64,000 bases of DNA from Vibrio splendidus (lineage in GTDB: Bacteria > Pseudomonadota > Gammaproteobacteria > Enterobacterales > Vibrionaceae): the NCBI RefSeq assembly GCF_024347615.1, contig NZ_AP025509.1:310001-374000 (forward strand). The letters run 5' to 3'. The notes under the pieces were generated by a model, which searched no databases, was not told the origin of the DNA, and saw only the letters and a list, made by a program, of their open reading frames with translations. The stretch's first letter is position 1; the number at the start of each line of letters is the position of its first letter. A program made the translations under genes and the position numbers. Positions 48,151-56,871 of this stretch are shown piece after piece.

Positions 48151-48951
48151 GTGAATTTAGATATATATCAAGTGGACTCGTTCACAACTCAAGCTTTTAA
48201 AGGAAACCCAGCTGGGGTCTGCATTTCTCAAGATCTACTTGATGAGTCACTCATGTTCTCAATCGCTGAAGAGATGGCGGTATCTGAAACTGCTTTTCTT
48301 GCGCTTAACACTATGACGCTTAAATGGTTCACTCCAGAAGTAGAAGTAAAACTGTGTGGGCATGGCACATTGGCAACCGTTCATGTAATGAAAGAGCAAG
48401 GGTTAGTTAAAACAGGTGACAGTGTTGTGTTTAACACCTTGTCGGGTGAGTTATCTGCCACAGTTTGTGAATCGTCTATCGAACTTGATTTCCCTAGCAC
48501 TCAGTTGTCATTGAACTCAGAAGCTAATCTCACATTGCTTGAGCACTTTGGTTTAGAACCGCACCAAGTCGTTTCATTCCGAGAGTTTGATTCCAAGCAG
48601 TTAATCGAAGTTTCTAGCGAGCAAGTGTTATTGGCTCTCTCACCTAACTTTGATGCTTTAAAGAGTATTAAAGGGCGAGGCGTTGTTGTGACGGCACTTT
48701 CATCAAATTCTAAACTCGATTTTGTTTCTCGTTATTTTGCGCCATGGGTTGGGGTTAATGAAGATCCCGTTACTGGGTCGGCACATTGTGCATTGACGCA
48801 GCACTGGGCTGAAAAGCTAAACAAAAGCTGCTTCAGTGCTTATCAGGCGTCTCGTCGTGGTGGGTATATGTCGACAGAGCTCTTAGCAAACGGGCGAGTA
48901 AAGTTAATCGGTTCTGCTATCACTGTGATCAGTGGTGTGTTGAAACTTTAG
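48151..48951 (+). CDS. PhzF-family isomerase/epimerase
   Basis: 266 residues, diaminopimelate-epimerase-like fold. The N-terminus IYQVDSFTTQAFKGNPAGVC, catalytic Glu46 (AVSETAFL), FTPEVEVKLCGHGTLA and the C-terminal DPVTGSAHCAL motif are all present. Family members perform proton shifts in small-molecule pathways; most, including this one, have no known substrate. The frame is open further upstream, but GTG 48151 with AGGA before it matches the family N-terminus. Confidence 0.9.
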   Translation: MNLDIYQVDSFTTQAFKGNPAGVCISQDLLDESLMFSIAEEMAVSETAFLALNTMTLKWFTPEVEVKLCGHGTLATVHVMKEQGLVKTGDSVVFNTLSGELSATVCESSIELDFPSTQLSLNSEANLTLLEHFGLEPHQVVSFREFDSKQLIEVSSEQVLLALSPNFDALKSIKGRGVVVTALSSNSKLDFVSRYFAPWVGVNEDPVTGSAHCALTQHWAEKLNKSCFSAYQASRRGGYMSTELLANGRVKLIGSAITVISGVLKL

Positions 48952-49074
48952 ATTTTTATAGAAGCTTTAGAGCGCTGTTTGCTCTGTTTTGTTGTAACCG
49001 CCTAGTATGTTTTATTCGGTTATTCACAGTGAAAGAAGCGGCTAGGGCGTAATGTTATTATTGAAGGAATCACC

Positions 49075-49578
49075 GTGTCAGATTTTTATCTTTCTCAAGT
49101 ATTAGTCGCAATTGCTATTTGTTTCGATCTTCTGTCTTTTCAGTTTAAAGAGAGAAAGAAAATCGTTACCTGTCTGTTCTTTGCTGGCGTGCTTATTTCG
49201 AGCCACTTTATTCTTCTCGAACAATGGACAGCGGCGAGCTTAATGACGATTGCCACTATTCGCTATTTGACGAGTGTATTTTCTACATCGTCTAAGTTTA
49301 AATATTTGTTCTGTTCCATGTCAGTGGTCGCAACGGTTGTGACTTACTCGGGGCTGATAAGCATATTGAGTTGCTTTGCTTCCGTATTTCAAACCTTTGC
49401 AGCCTTCAATAAAGATGACCGCCGATTAAGAGAGTTGATGATCATCGGAACGAGCTTTTGGTTGGTTCACAATTACTTAGTTGGCTCGCCAACAGCAGTT
49501 CTGATGGAGGCGCTGTTTATCTGCAGTAACTTGGTGGGCTATTACCGTTTTTATTTCAGAAAGAGTGCTGCTGCTTAG
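49075..49578 (+). CDS. YgjV-family inner-membrane protein
   Basis: 167 residues with five or so membrane helices, several of them aromatic-rich. QVLVAIAICFDLLSFQFKERKKI at the start and FWLVHNYLVGSPTAVLMEALF near the end match the YgjV family of unknown function. GTG 49075 has GAAGGAA upstream. Single gene; no operon partner is obvious. Confidence 0.82.
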   Translation: MSDFYLSQVLVAIAICFDLLSFQFKERKKIVTCLFFAGVLISSHFILLEQWTAASLMTIATIRYLTSVFSTSSKFKYLFCSMSVVATVVTYSGLISILSCFASVFQTFAAFNKDDRRLRELMIIGTSFWLVHNYLVGSPTAVLMEALFICSNLVGYYRFYFRKSAAA

Positions 49579-49654
49579 GTTTTACAGTGCAGCTAAGGCC
49601 CAGGTTGTTAATCAATTCAATTCCAATCAATTTAATGTTAGCTAGGAGAGCTTG

Positions 49655-49969
49655 ATGTCAAACATTTACAATGATGTTCCTTCGTCAATACCCAATGAAA
49701 TATTCAATGACCTGATTGCCAACGACGGTGTTCGAATCGAAAGGATATTGTCGCATGGACATAGCTCACCAGAAGAGGGTTGGTATGACCAAGATGAGAA
49801 TGAATGGGTGATGGTGATTGAAGGTAAGGGTGTCATCGAGTTTGAAGATGGACGCGTTGTTACTTTATCAAAAGGGGATTACATCAACATCGCTGCACGA
49901 GAAAAGCACAAGGTCATTGGTACGGATAAAGACATGGTGACGATCTGGTTGGCTGTGTTTTATCGTTGA
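49655..49969 (+). CDS. Small cupin-domain protein
   Basis: 104 residues, a single beta-barrel. The cupin motifs are recognisable: ILSHGHSSPEEGWYDQDENEWVMVIEGKGVIEFE for motif 1, followed by LSKGDYINIAAREKHKVIGT for motif 2, including His residues suited to metal binding. ATG 49655 has TAGGAGAG upstream (TTG 49652 is also in frame). Function unknown; proteins of this size with 'YDQDENEWVMVIEG' are often annotated as phosphoribosylaminoimidazole-carboxylase-like cupins. Confidence 0.85.
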   Translation: MSNIYNDVPSSIPNEIFNDLIANDGVRIERILSHGHSSPEEGWYDQDENEWVMVIEGKGVIEFEDGRVVTLSKGDYINIAAREKHKVIGTDKDMVTIWLAVFYR

Positions 49970-50096
49970 TATCTTTTTCTAAAGCTGAGGTTGTTGAGTG
50001 CAGGTTACAGAGCCTGTTGAGCTTGGACTATTGAGCCTGCTGATTCAGCTGTCTATTTGCACCTCTGAAAGAACTTAAGACAAAAAGGAGTATGTC

Positions 50097-50576
50097 GTGG
50101 TTAGAATTCGAAACTATCAAGCGAGTGATGATAAAGCACTGTGGGAGATCTTCTTTCATACCGTACGTAACGTGAATGTTCGAGATTATTCTCAACAGCA
50201 AGTAGAAGCTTGGGCACCCAGTAGCTTTGACTTTGCGTTATGGCAAAAGCGTATGAATGGGTTACAACCCTTTGTGGCTGAACTCGATGGTCGCGTAGTT
50301 GGCTATACTGACCTGCAACCAAGTGGTTTGATTGATCACTTTTTCTGTCACCACGAATATCAAGGGAAGGGGGTAGGGAAAGCGTTGATGGAGCATGTTT
50401 TCACTATGGGTCGAGTTCGTGGTATATCGAGATATTTCTCTGAAGTAAGTATTACCGCAAGGCCTTTCTATGAGCATCTTGGCTTTAAAGTTGTCAATGA
50501 ACAGGAAGTCGAAATGCGTGGTGTAAAGCTGACCAATTACGTGATGGAAAAGGTTGTGCCTTCAGACGAACGGTAA
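50097..50576 (+). CDS. GNAT-family N-acetyltransferase
   Basis: 159 residues. N-terminal VRIRNYQASDDKALWEIFFHTVRNVN and the acetyl-CoA-binding motif A (YQGKGVGKALMEHVF) followed by ARPFYEHLGFKVV are diagnostic. GTG 50097 is the start, with AAAAGGAG at ideal spacing; a nearby ATG at 50092 is out of frame. Substrate unknown. Confidence 0.9.
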   Translation: MVRIRNYQASDDKALWEIFFHTVRNVNVRDYSQQQVEAWAPSSFDFALWQKRMNGLQPFVAELDGRVVGYTDLQPSGLIDHFFCHHEYQGKGVGKALMEHVFTMGRVRGISRYFSEVSITARPFYEHLGFKVVNEQEVEMRGVKLTNYVMEKVVPSDER

Positions 50577-50682
50577 TCTCATTTTTGTTACAGTTTTCAC
50601 CTGCTTTTGATTCTCTTCTTAAAGAAAAATCATCACTTTAGCGATAATATTCACTGCAACTAATTTGAGTGAAGGAAGTAAC

Positions 50683-50979
50683 GTGGGAATTGAAGCTTTA
50701 GCGTTTGTGATGGACGCATTAATAACCGCATGCTGCATGTATATCGCCTCCAAAATGTCTTTCGTGGTCGCAGACTTTAAATCCCTTCTTACTATTGCTG
50801 TAATCGTTGCTTTGGTGTCATTGATTCCGACAGTGGGCTGGGTGTTGGGGTTGATTCTGTTTGTGTTCCTTCTCGGGAAAGCAACGCACTCTAGTATTGG
50901 TGATTGCATCTGGGTGGTGGTCTTCACGAAGGTGGTGTCGATGGCGGCATTTCTAATATTCGGCCGCTTGTTTGTGTAA
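50683..50979 (+). CDS. Small hypothetical membrane protein, about 98 residues
   Basis: Three hydrophobic segments (about 5-25, 35-60 and 75-95). GTG 50683 has GAAGGAAG upstream; a TTG at 50665 is in frame but lacks a ribosome site. Begins MGIEALAFVMDALITACCMYI. No named family recognised. Confidence 0.7.
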   Translation: MGIEALAFVMDALITACCMYIASKMSFVVADFKSLLTIAVIVALVSLIPTVGWVLGLILFVFLLGKATHSSIGDCIWVVVFTKVVSMAAFLIFGRLFV

Positions 50980-51066
50980 TTCGGGTTCTTGTCGATATAG
51001 TTCTTGTTGATATAAAGGCAGCCTCGGTTAGCTGGAGACCGTTATTAACTTTTTAATTAAAAGATG

Positions 51067-51094
51067 AAGAGGGTGTGACCTGTCACACCCTCTT
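51067..51094. terminator. Two-way terminator between membrane protein and fasciclin genes
   Basis: Perfect 13-bp stem AAGAGGGTGTGAC/GTCACACCCTCTT between convergent genes, with A-rich and T-rich flanks on the two sides. It lies 27 bases past the fasciclin stop. Confidence 0.8.
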
Positions 51095-51120
51095 AAAACC
51101 TTTGACTGATGTTGTATTTC

Positions 51121-51618
51121 TTATTTAGGCAACAGCACAGCGTCAATCACATGGATAACACCATTGCTAGCCTCAACGTCTGGCATAATAACTTTTGCGT
51201 TGTCTATCATTACGTTGCCGTCATCTATCGCTATCATTACCGCACTGCCTTGAACCGTCACTGCACTATTTAACTTCATAACTTCAGCTGCCATGATTTT
51301 ACCTGGTATTACATGGTATGTAAGCACTGCAACTAGTTTGTCTTTATTTTCTGGCTTCAACAACATGTCGACCGTTCCTTCTGGTAACGCAGCAAATGCC
51401 TCATCAGTGGGGGCCAATACGGTGAAAGGGCCTTCACCTTTCAATGCATCAACTAAGTCCGCTGCTTTCACTGCCGCCACTAAAGTATTGAAAGAGCCGT
51501 TTTCCGCCGCAACATCAACGATGTCTTTCTTCATCTCGTGGTGGTTAGCGTGAGCAAAAGCCGTAAAAAGAAGCGTCGCAACTAGCACTGATGTGGTTTT
51601 GATTAATTTGTTAAACAT
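51121..51618 (-). CDS. Secreted fasciclin (FAS1) domain protein
   Basis: 165 residues: signal peptide (to AFAHA), then a single FAS1 domain. The H1 motif [15 protein letters not shown], the central YHVIPG and the H2 motif [15 protein letters not shown] are all present. FAS1 proteins mediate adhesion or bind surfaces; many marine bacteria secrete single-domain forms. ATG 51618 has GGAAGACA upstream. Confidence 0.92.
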   Translation of the reverse strand: MFNKLIKTTSVLVATLLFTAFAHANHHEMKKDIVDVAAENGSFNTLVAAVKAADLVDALKGEGPFTVLAPTDEAFAALPEGTVDMLLKPENKDKLVAVLTYHVIPGKIMAAEVMKLNSAVTVQGSAVMIAIDDGNVMIDNAKVIMPDVEASNGVIHVIDAVLLPK

Positions 51619-51820
51619 ATTGTCTTCCTTTGAGTTTTGTCCGTTATTTTCGAGAAGTACTACGAAAGCTTAAAAGCGATAGATCAACTTATTGCACCTT
51701 TGAACCTATTTTTTAGATACCCAATTCGTCAGTTGAATAAATGTCTCCGTTAAATAGTTGTTATAATTTCAATTTAATACATATAGTTAACGGGTGATTA
51801 TTCAATTAATGGATGTGAAT

Positions 51821-52804
51821 ATGAGGTTTGTTTTACCAGTTGTATTTTCGGCATTCGCTTCAATGCCAGCTTATAGTGGCCTTGCACCAACGGAAGGTTT
51901 CAGTGGTAACTTTAGTGTCTTGACGGGTGTATCTTCTGACAGCAGTAACTTGAGCACCGAGCAAGACGCGAATCAAGCAACCAACACCAAGGAGGGGGAC
52001 AGCGAAAATCAAGGGCTACTCGGTTTTTTGGGTACGGTTCAATATACCTTTGGTGAGTCACTGACTCATCAAGTGTATGCGGGTACCACTCGAGAGGATA
52101 TTGCAACAGGTACCATTGCTTTTGAGATTGGTTATCGACATCAGCTATCTGGAGGCACAATATTGGATTTTTCTGTTCTTCCTACGCTTATCTCGGGCAA
52201 GGCTTGGACGGATCCGTATGCTGTTGGCGTTAATCGAAATGAAACGGATGTGAAAGGTAATGTAGGACGACTGCAGCTCACGAATATCGGTGGAACTGGT
52301 TTTCGAACGGATCTCGCATTTGGGCAATCTGGTGTTGATGAAGAGCTATCTGGTAGCCAAGTCTTATCTCCGGAAGATGCTGTGCTGCTGGATAGGGAAA
52401 GAACCTATGTGTACGCCAAAGCAGGGTACCGCTTTATCTTGCCAAACCAAGCAGGTCTATTTGTTCCTTCAATGGTGTATTTCCACTCAGACGCAGAAGG
52501 AGGAGCACTCAGCTTCGATAGTTATGGTATTGAATTAAACTACGCGAAGAGAATCGGTCGCCACGGTTTTGTTGTTACCCTAGATGCAAGTGATCGTGAA
52601 TATGATGAGTCGAATCCAATTTACGGGCAAGTACGTGAAGAGAATGAATTCGGTGCATTTTTAGCTTATGAGTTCGGCGGCTTAATGGGTTATGAAGATT
52701 GGTCGTTTATTTCATTACTCGGTGTCAGGTCGATTGACTCTAAGATTGACTTTTACAGCTCTGAACAAGCATTAGCGAGTGTTGGTGTTGACTACAAATT
52801 CTAA
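51821..52804 (+). CDS. DUF2860-family outer-membrane protein
   Basis: About 327 residues. A signal peptide (MRFVLPVVFSAFASMPAYS) is followed by GLAPTEGFSGNFSVLTGVSSDSSN, a start I recall from Vibrio DUF2860 proteins. The chain is rich in short amphipathic strands and ends SVGVDYKF with a terminal Phe, indicating a beta-barrel. Function unknown. The frame is open from GTG 51794, and ATG 51809 is also possible, but only 51821 places the signal peptide at the N-terminus. Confidence 0.82.
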   Translation: MRFVLPVVFSAFASMPAYSGLAPTEGFSGNFSVLTGVSSDSSNLSTEQDANQATNTKEGDSENQGLLGFLGTVQYTFGESLTHQVYAGTTREDIATGTIAFEIGYRHQLSGGTILDFSVLPTLISGKAWTDPYAVGVNRNETDVKGNVGRLQLTNIGGTGFRTDLAFGQSGVDEELSGSQVLSPEDAVLLDRERTYVYAKAGYRFILPNQAGLFVPSMVYFHSDAEGGALSFDSYGIELNYAKRIGRHGFVVTLDASDREYDESNPIYGQVREENEFGAFLAYEFGGLMGYEDWSFISLLGVRSIDSKIDFYSSEQALASVGVDYKF

Positions 52805-52877
52805 TATTCACACTACGTCAACAAAACTAATCAAAGCAGAAGCTTAAGAGCAGCCTTTCTATTTGTGTAATTATTTC

Positions 52878-52910
52878 GAGCACTTACACCTTCAAAGGTT
52901 GTAGGTGCTC
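52878..52910 (+). terminator. Terminator-like hairpin after the DUF2860 gene
   Basis: Stem of about 13 bp, GAGCACTTACACC/GGTTGTAGGTGCTC with one G.T pair and one mismatch, loop TTCAAA. There is only a weak T-run after it (GTTGCT). Confidence 0.5.
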
Positions 52911-52970
52911 GTTGCTATCCGTAATATGAAAATTAGCTTATGGACAAAAATAATATGATAAGGAAGCGCT

Positions 52971-53465
52971 TTGGAAATACAAATTAGACATCTTGAACCC
53001 ACCGATAACCAAGATATTTTTGATATTTATCGACACTCGTCAGTATTAGAGAATACCTCACAAAAGCCTTTTCTTAGCTCTGATCAAGTGGAGCGACTGT
53101 TTGGTCACTCAGACCATTTCACTTTAGTTGCGGAGGTTTCTGGTAAGGTCGTAGGTCACATTACTTTATTCATGACCACGAAGGTGAGAGACAGACATTG
53201 CGCTGGTCTTGCGATAGCGATTAATCCGGAGATGCATGGCAAAGGGGTCGGTAAGACTATAATGCAAGAAGCGATCAATCAAGCCGATAACTGGCTAAAC
53301 CTCGTTCGCCTTGAGTTAGAGGTTCATGCAGATAACCACTCCGCGATTGCTTTATATGAACGAGTGGGTTTTCAGTTAGAAGGCACCAAAAGGCTGAGTA
53401 CATTCAAAGCGGGTAAGTATATCGATATGTTACTGATGTCGAGAATTCGACCGGATTATCGTTGA
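52971..53465 (+). CDS. GNAT-family N-acetyltransferase, YhhY-like
   Basis: 164 residues. By eye it follows E. coli YhhY closely in layout: IQIRHLEPTDNQDIFDIYRH, VVGHITLFM, AIAINPEMHGKGVGKTIMQEAI (acetyl-CoA loop) and ALYERVGFQLEGTKR. YhhY acetylates certain amino acids and peptides. TTG 52971 is the only sensible start, with AAGGAAG just before; no ATG is available near the N-terminus. Confidence 0.85.
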   Translation: MEIQIRHLEPTDNQDIFDIYRHSSVLENTSQKPFLSSDQVERLFGHSDHFTLVAEVSGKVVGHITLFMTTKVRDRHCAGLAIAINPEMHGKGVGKTIMQEAINQADNWLNLVRLELEVHADNHSAIALYERVGFQLEGTKRLSTFKAGKYIDMLLMSRIRPDYR

Positions 53466-53517
53466 GAGTGACTTAACTCAGTTCAGTTGAAATTGGCCAA
53501 TAAGATAGTGATTAAAC

Positions 53518-53549
53518 AAAGCCCTTAAATCATTGCTTTTTAGGGCTTT
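53518..53549. terminator. Two-way terminator between acetyltransferase and LuxR-type gene
   Basis: Arms AAAGCCCT and AGGGCTTT with a 16-base loop; T's follow on both strands. Position between two convergent genes supports the call. Confidence 0.75.
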
Positions 53550-53564
53550 TATACGAATATAGCG

Positions 53565-54296
53565 TTATTTGTTGTCGAGTTCCAAAATATCCAACATGCG
53601 GTATTTGTGTGACTCAATGGTTCTAGGGCTTAAAAAGAGGATCTCCGCACATTGCTTTGCGGTGTAACCTTGTGCCAATTGAGTTAGAACTGCACACTGC
53701 CTTTTGGTCAGCAATAATAGCTTTTCACTCTCGTTAATATTATTGGTTTCATCGCTGGTGACACTACGAGTCATTTTGGAGTGCTGCCAAAAACAGAGCC
53801 AGATGTCACTCAGCAATTTGATTCGCTTCATGTCAGCCTCTTCAATTGGCTTATCGTAACGACTGAACCGTGAGAAGCCGATCGCTCCCCACTGTTGACC
53901 AAACAGCGAAAGGCTTACAATCCCATGCCAATGAGCACCTTCTTCATAAAGTACACGTAACGGGTCGAGTTTATGGTTCTTTAGTGTTTCCTCAGGGAAC
54001 AACTGCCAACACTCTTTTGAACGTAAAAGCTTTAGGTAATCAAGATAATTGCCTTTTAGAAAGCGTTCCATTTCAAGCGGTGGAGTATCTGTTTGGGATA
54101 CGGAAATACTTTTTCCTGTATCCAGAAGAATCATTGAGTTTGGAAACAGGGTAAGCCTGTCGAGCTTAAACCAAGCGAGCGCTTCTCTTGCCAGTAAGAA
54201 AAAAGTGCTATCGAAATCTTTGGGTTGGCATGCGGTCAAAGTGTTGGTTTGGTGAGAGAGGAGATCCTCAAAGCTCGCGAATTGGTTATCTTTCAT
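53565..54296 (-). CDS. LuxR-family transcriptional regulator with GAF-like N-terminus
   Basis: 243 residues. The C-terminal LuxR helix-turn-helix is clear: LTKRQCAVLTQLAQGYTAKQCAEILFLSPRTIESHKYRMLDIL. The N-terminal 170 residues look like a GAF/sensor domain (ALAWFKLDRLTLFPNS, YEEGAHWHGIVSLSLFGQQWGAIGFS); no receiver domain or acyl-homoserine-lactone domain signature was seen. Target genes unknown. It is divergent from add, with the adenine riboswitch region between them. Confidence 0.85.
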   Translation of the reverse strand: MKDNQFASFEDLLSHQTNTLTACQPKDFDSTFFLLAREALAWFKLDRLTLFPNSMILLDTGKSISVSQTDTPPLEMERFLKGNYLDYLKLLRSKECWQLFPEETLKNHKLDPLRVLYEEGAHWHGIVSLSLFGQQWGAIGFSRFSRYDKPIEEADMKRIKLLSDIWLCFWQHSKMTRSVTSDETNNINESEKLLLLTKRQCAVLTQLAQGYTAKQCAEILFLSPRTIESHKYRMLDILELDNK

Positions 54297-54463
54297 ATTG
54301 ACCGTCTTTTATGGTTTTAGACAAAATAGCGGCAATAGCTAAAGTGTGTCAACCTAATGTTAGAATGATGCTCGGAATAAAGTGTGGCGAGTATTCTTAA
54401 ATGCTACTGAGTAATTTATTAGTTTTATGGAGAAACGATTAGTGAAATTCACACTGAACTCTG

Positions 54464-54469
54464 TATAGT
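54464..54469 (+). promoter_or_regulatory. Candidate -10 box of the add transcript
   Basis: TATAGT, 13 bases before the riboswitch 5' end, so transcription would begin just before the aptamer. No clear -35 box is seen; TTAGTG is a weak candidate. Confidence 0.4.
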
Positions 54470-54481
54470 AGCAACCGTTTG

Positions 54482-54548
54482 CTTCGTATAACCCCAATGA
54501 TATGGTTTGGGGGTCTCTACCAGCTCCCGCAAAGTGCTGATTACGAAG
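54482..54548 (+). promoter_or_regulatory. Adenine-sensing purine riboswitch aptamer
   Basis: P1 is CTTCGTA/TACGAAG (7 bp, perfect). The three-way-junction consensus is intact: TATAACC entering P2, loop L2 TGATATGG, then TCTCTACCAG between P2 and P3, L3 with CCCGCAAAG able to kiss L2, and GATTACGAAG at the end. The base that reads the ligand is the U in GAU-UACG (position 74 in the usual numbering), which pairs with adenine; guanine riboswitches have C. It controls the downstream adenine deaminase, as in Vibrio vulnificus add. Confidence 0.93.
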
Positions 54549-54627
54549 GGTTTAGATCACAATTGTGTTCTTACTCTTTGTAATGGCGTTCAAGAAAACC
54601 TCCTGTCTATTATTCAGAGTAAGTGCA

Positions 54628-54649
54628 CACCTAAAATCCATAGTAGGTG
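54628..54649 (+). promoter_or_regulatory. Hairpin covering the add ribosome-binding site
   Basis: CACCTA/TAGGTG, 6-bp stem with a 10-base loop; the 3' arm holds the Shine-Dalgarno TAGGTG, five bases before ATG 54654. It is a plausible expression platform by which the riboswitch controls translation. Confidence 0.6.
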
Positions 54650-54653
54650 AAAT

Positions 54654-55652
54654 ATGAACGCATTTATTCAAGGGCTCCCAAAAGTAGAGTTGCATTTACA
54701 CATTGAAGGTTCGCTCGAACCTGAGTTACTTTTCCAACTTGCTCAACGCAACGGCATTGATCTGCCTTATTCATCCCCAGAGCAGCTAAGACGCGCATAC
54801 GAATTTGATGATTTACAGTCATTTCTGGATATCTATTATCAAGGTGCTGATGCACTGCGCACAGAACAGGATTTCTACGACTTAACATGGGCTTATCTAG
54901 AGCGCTGTAAAGCCGACAATGTTATCCATACTGAAATTTTCTTTGACCCTCAGACACATACCGATCGTGGCATTGCATTCGACACCGCTATTAACGGCAT
55001 TCATCGTGCGCTTGAACAGGGTCATAAAGAGTTGGGCATCACATCTCAAATCATCGCATGTTTTCTGCGCCATTTATCTGAAGAGAGCGCCATTCAAACG
55101 TTCGCCGATGTGTTGAAGCATCAAGACAAGATCATCGGAGTTGGCCTAGACTCTTCTGAATTAGGGCACCCACCAGAGAAGTTCAAACGTGTATTCCAAC
55201 AAGCAAAACAAGCAGGTTTCTTAACGGTGGCGCATGCAGGAGAAGAAGGGCCTGCTCAAAATATTGTCGATGCGATTGAAATGCTCAGCGTGAGCCGAGT
55301 GGATCATGGTGTGCAGTGTATGACCGACGAAGCTCTGATAGCCGAATTGATTGAAACCAAAATGCCGCTGACAGTGTGCCCTCTGTCTAATATTAAATTG
55401 CGTGTATTCGATGAGATGGAAGACCACAATATTGTTGAGTTGTTAAGACGAGGCGTAGCGGTGACGATTAACTCGGACGACCCTGCATACTTTGGTGGTT
55501 ATATGTCGGATAACTTTAACGCGGTGAGCCAAGCTCATGAGATGACGGAGCAAGAGCTTGCTCAATTTACTTTAAATGCAATAGAAGCGAGCTTTATTGA
55601 AGAATCATTGAAACAGCAATATCGTGATGTTGTTTTGGCGTATCTCGCTTAA
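54654..55652 (+). CDS. add: Adenine deaminase (adenosine-deaminase superfamily)
   Basis: 332 residues, TIM-barrel metal hydrolase. Metal and active-site motifs: HLHIEGSLEP (two His), TVAHAGEEGP (His and catalytic Glu), VDHGVQC and TINSDDPAYFGG (Asp). GLDSSELGHPPEKF and CPLSNIKLRVFD match bacterial adenine deaminases (the PA0148 type) better than true adenosine deaminases, which agrees with an adenine riboswitch upstream. The enzyme turns adenine into hypoxanthine for salvage. ATG 54654 is preceded by TAGGTGAA, partly held in a hairpin. Confidence 0.92.
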   Translation: MNAFIQGLPKVELHLHIEGSLEPELLFQLAQRNGIDLPYSSPEQLRRAYEFDDLQSFLDIYYQGADALRTEQDFYDLTWAYLERCKADNVIHTEIFFDPQTHTDRGIAFDTAINGIHRALEQGHKELGITSQIIACFLRHLSEESAIQTFADVLKHQDKIIGVGLDSSELGHPPEKFKRVFQQAKQAGFLTVAHAGEEGPAQNIVDAIEMLSVSRVDHGVQCMTDEALIAELIETKMPLTVCPLSNIKLRVFDEMEDHNIVELLRRGVAVTINSDDPAYFGGYMSDNFNAVSQAHEMTEQELAQFTLNAIEASFIEESLKQQYRDVVLAYLA

Positions 55653-55748
55653 GTCAAAAGTCAAAAGTTTCAGTATGAAGCTAAAGGCGAAGTTTAGGGT
55701 ATAGGTGAATGCGAACGAACTCTCGGCATTCTGCGATTTAGAAAGCTT

Positions 55749-55776
55749 AAACGGCCAACAAGTGTTGGTCGTTTTT
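55749..55776 (+). terminator. Rho-independent terminator of add
   Basis: AAACGGCCAACA/TGTTGGTCGTTT (one G.T pair), 3-base loop AGT, then TTATTTT. About 95 bases after the add stop. The remaining gap to 55991 contains an inverted pair TACAG-N7-CTGTA at 55902-55918 before the Crp-family gene, possibly an autoregulatory site. Confidence 0.85.
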
Positions 55777-55990
55777 ATTTTGGTTCTCAAACGGGTTTTG
55801 AGCTAGATAAGTGGCTTAAGACATTAAGAAATATGATTTTATTTGGGTAAAAACATCTTGTCTTAAGCTTTAATGAACTACATTTAAACGAGGTGTAGAT
55901 ATACAGTGTCACGCTGTATTGAAATAGAGATCAGCTTAAGCATAAGCGTATAAAAGCAGACACAGAGATTGTCTGAGGAGGAACAAACTG

Positions 55991-56707
55991 TTGTTAGATC
56001 CAACAATCAGTGAACAAATACAATGGCCGTGTGAATTGTCTGCGGACTTGATAGAAAGCTTGCTTGATATTGCCGTTTTTAAATCGGGTGTCGACAGCTT
56101 TGAGATTACAAAAAAGTTTCAGAATTTGCCCGGTGTCTTTTATATTTTAAGTGGCTCCGCTGGAATCTGTTTTTCTACAGAAAACATGAAAAGCTTATCT
56201 GGTGGTGTTATTGGAAGGGGAGATTGGATGGGTGCTTTGTCTATACATGCTGACTACAACCTCTTTGCAGTGGCAGAAGAAGTCGAGCCTATCACTATGG
56301 TACTTTTTCCTGCAAGTAAGGTATTAGAGCTCGCAGAGCGGAAGTGCATGGTTTACAAATGGCTACTTCACTGTGGAACCAAAGCGCAATCTATTTGGAT
56401 GCAGGCTTACTTATCCTCGATTCATGAAAAAGAGCAGAAAACCATTTACGTCTTGTTGGAACTTGCGGCACGCCAGACCAATATCGCGGGGGCAACCGTC
56501 AGCATTAATATTTCACAAATTCAATTGAGTTCGATAACTGGCATATCAAGACCTAGGCTAAACGAAGTTCTTAAAGGGATAGAGCAGCAAGGCTTGGTTA
56601 AGATACAAAGAGGAAAGGTGTTTATCACCGATGTTAAGGGCTTGTATGAGCATATTTCACCGATGAATTTGATGATACGAGATCCTGTTGCTGAAATTAA
56701 GGCATGA
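55991..56707 (+). CDS. Crp/Fnr-family transcriptional regulator
   Basis: 238 residues. The cyclic-nucleotide-binding-like barrel covers about 10-130 (LIESLLDIAVFKSGVDSFEI, GVFYILSGSAGICF, GGVIGRGDWMGALSI); the helix-turn-helix is at about 170-220 (ISQIQLSSITGISRPRLNEVLKGIEQQGLVKIQRGKVFI). No Cys cluster of FNR type and no obvious cAMP-contacting Arg-Ser pair, so the effector is unknown. TTG 55991 is the start, with GAGGAGG 10 bases upstream. Confidence 0.85.
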   Translation: MLDPTISEQIQWPCELSADLIESLLDIAVFKSGVDSFEITKKFQNLPGVFYILSGSAGICFSTENMKSLSGGVIGRGDWMGALSIHADYNLFAVAEEVEPITMVLFPASKVLELAERKCMVYKWLLHCGTKAQSIWMQAYLSSIHEKEQKTIYVLLELAARQTNIAGATVSINISQIQLSSITGISRPRLNEVLKGIEQQGLVKIQRGKVFITDVKGLYEHISPMNLMIRDPVAEIKA

Positions 56708-56785
56708 ATCTTTAACACTACGAGCTAACGTTTGGATTACTAGATTTTCAGTGTTTATTAGATATTTCAAAAAATTATGCACAGT

Positions 56786-56830
56786 GTTCTTTTAGGAACA
56801 TACATTACAAGAGAACATCTATAATGTTCA
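56786..56830. promoter_or_regulatory. Repeated GAACA/TGTTC dyads before a small gene
   Basis: TGTTC-N6-GAACAT (56786-56802) and GAACAT-N5-ATGTTC (56814-56830) lie close together, 40-85 bases before ATG 56872. Four half-sites suggest a cooperatively bound operator. They do not match the gammaproteobacterial LexA box (CTGT-N8-ACAG). Confidence 0.45.
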
Positions 56831-56871
56831 GTCTAGATTTATAAATTGAATTAGAGCGGAATAGAATTGTT

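Noticed and set aside
56786..56830. LexA (SOS) box
   Set aside because: The half-sites are GAACA/TGTTC, as in Gram-positive boxes; the gammaproteobacterial LexA consensus CTGT-N8-ACAG is not matched.
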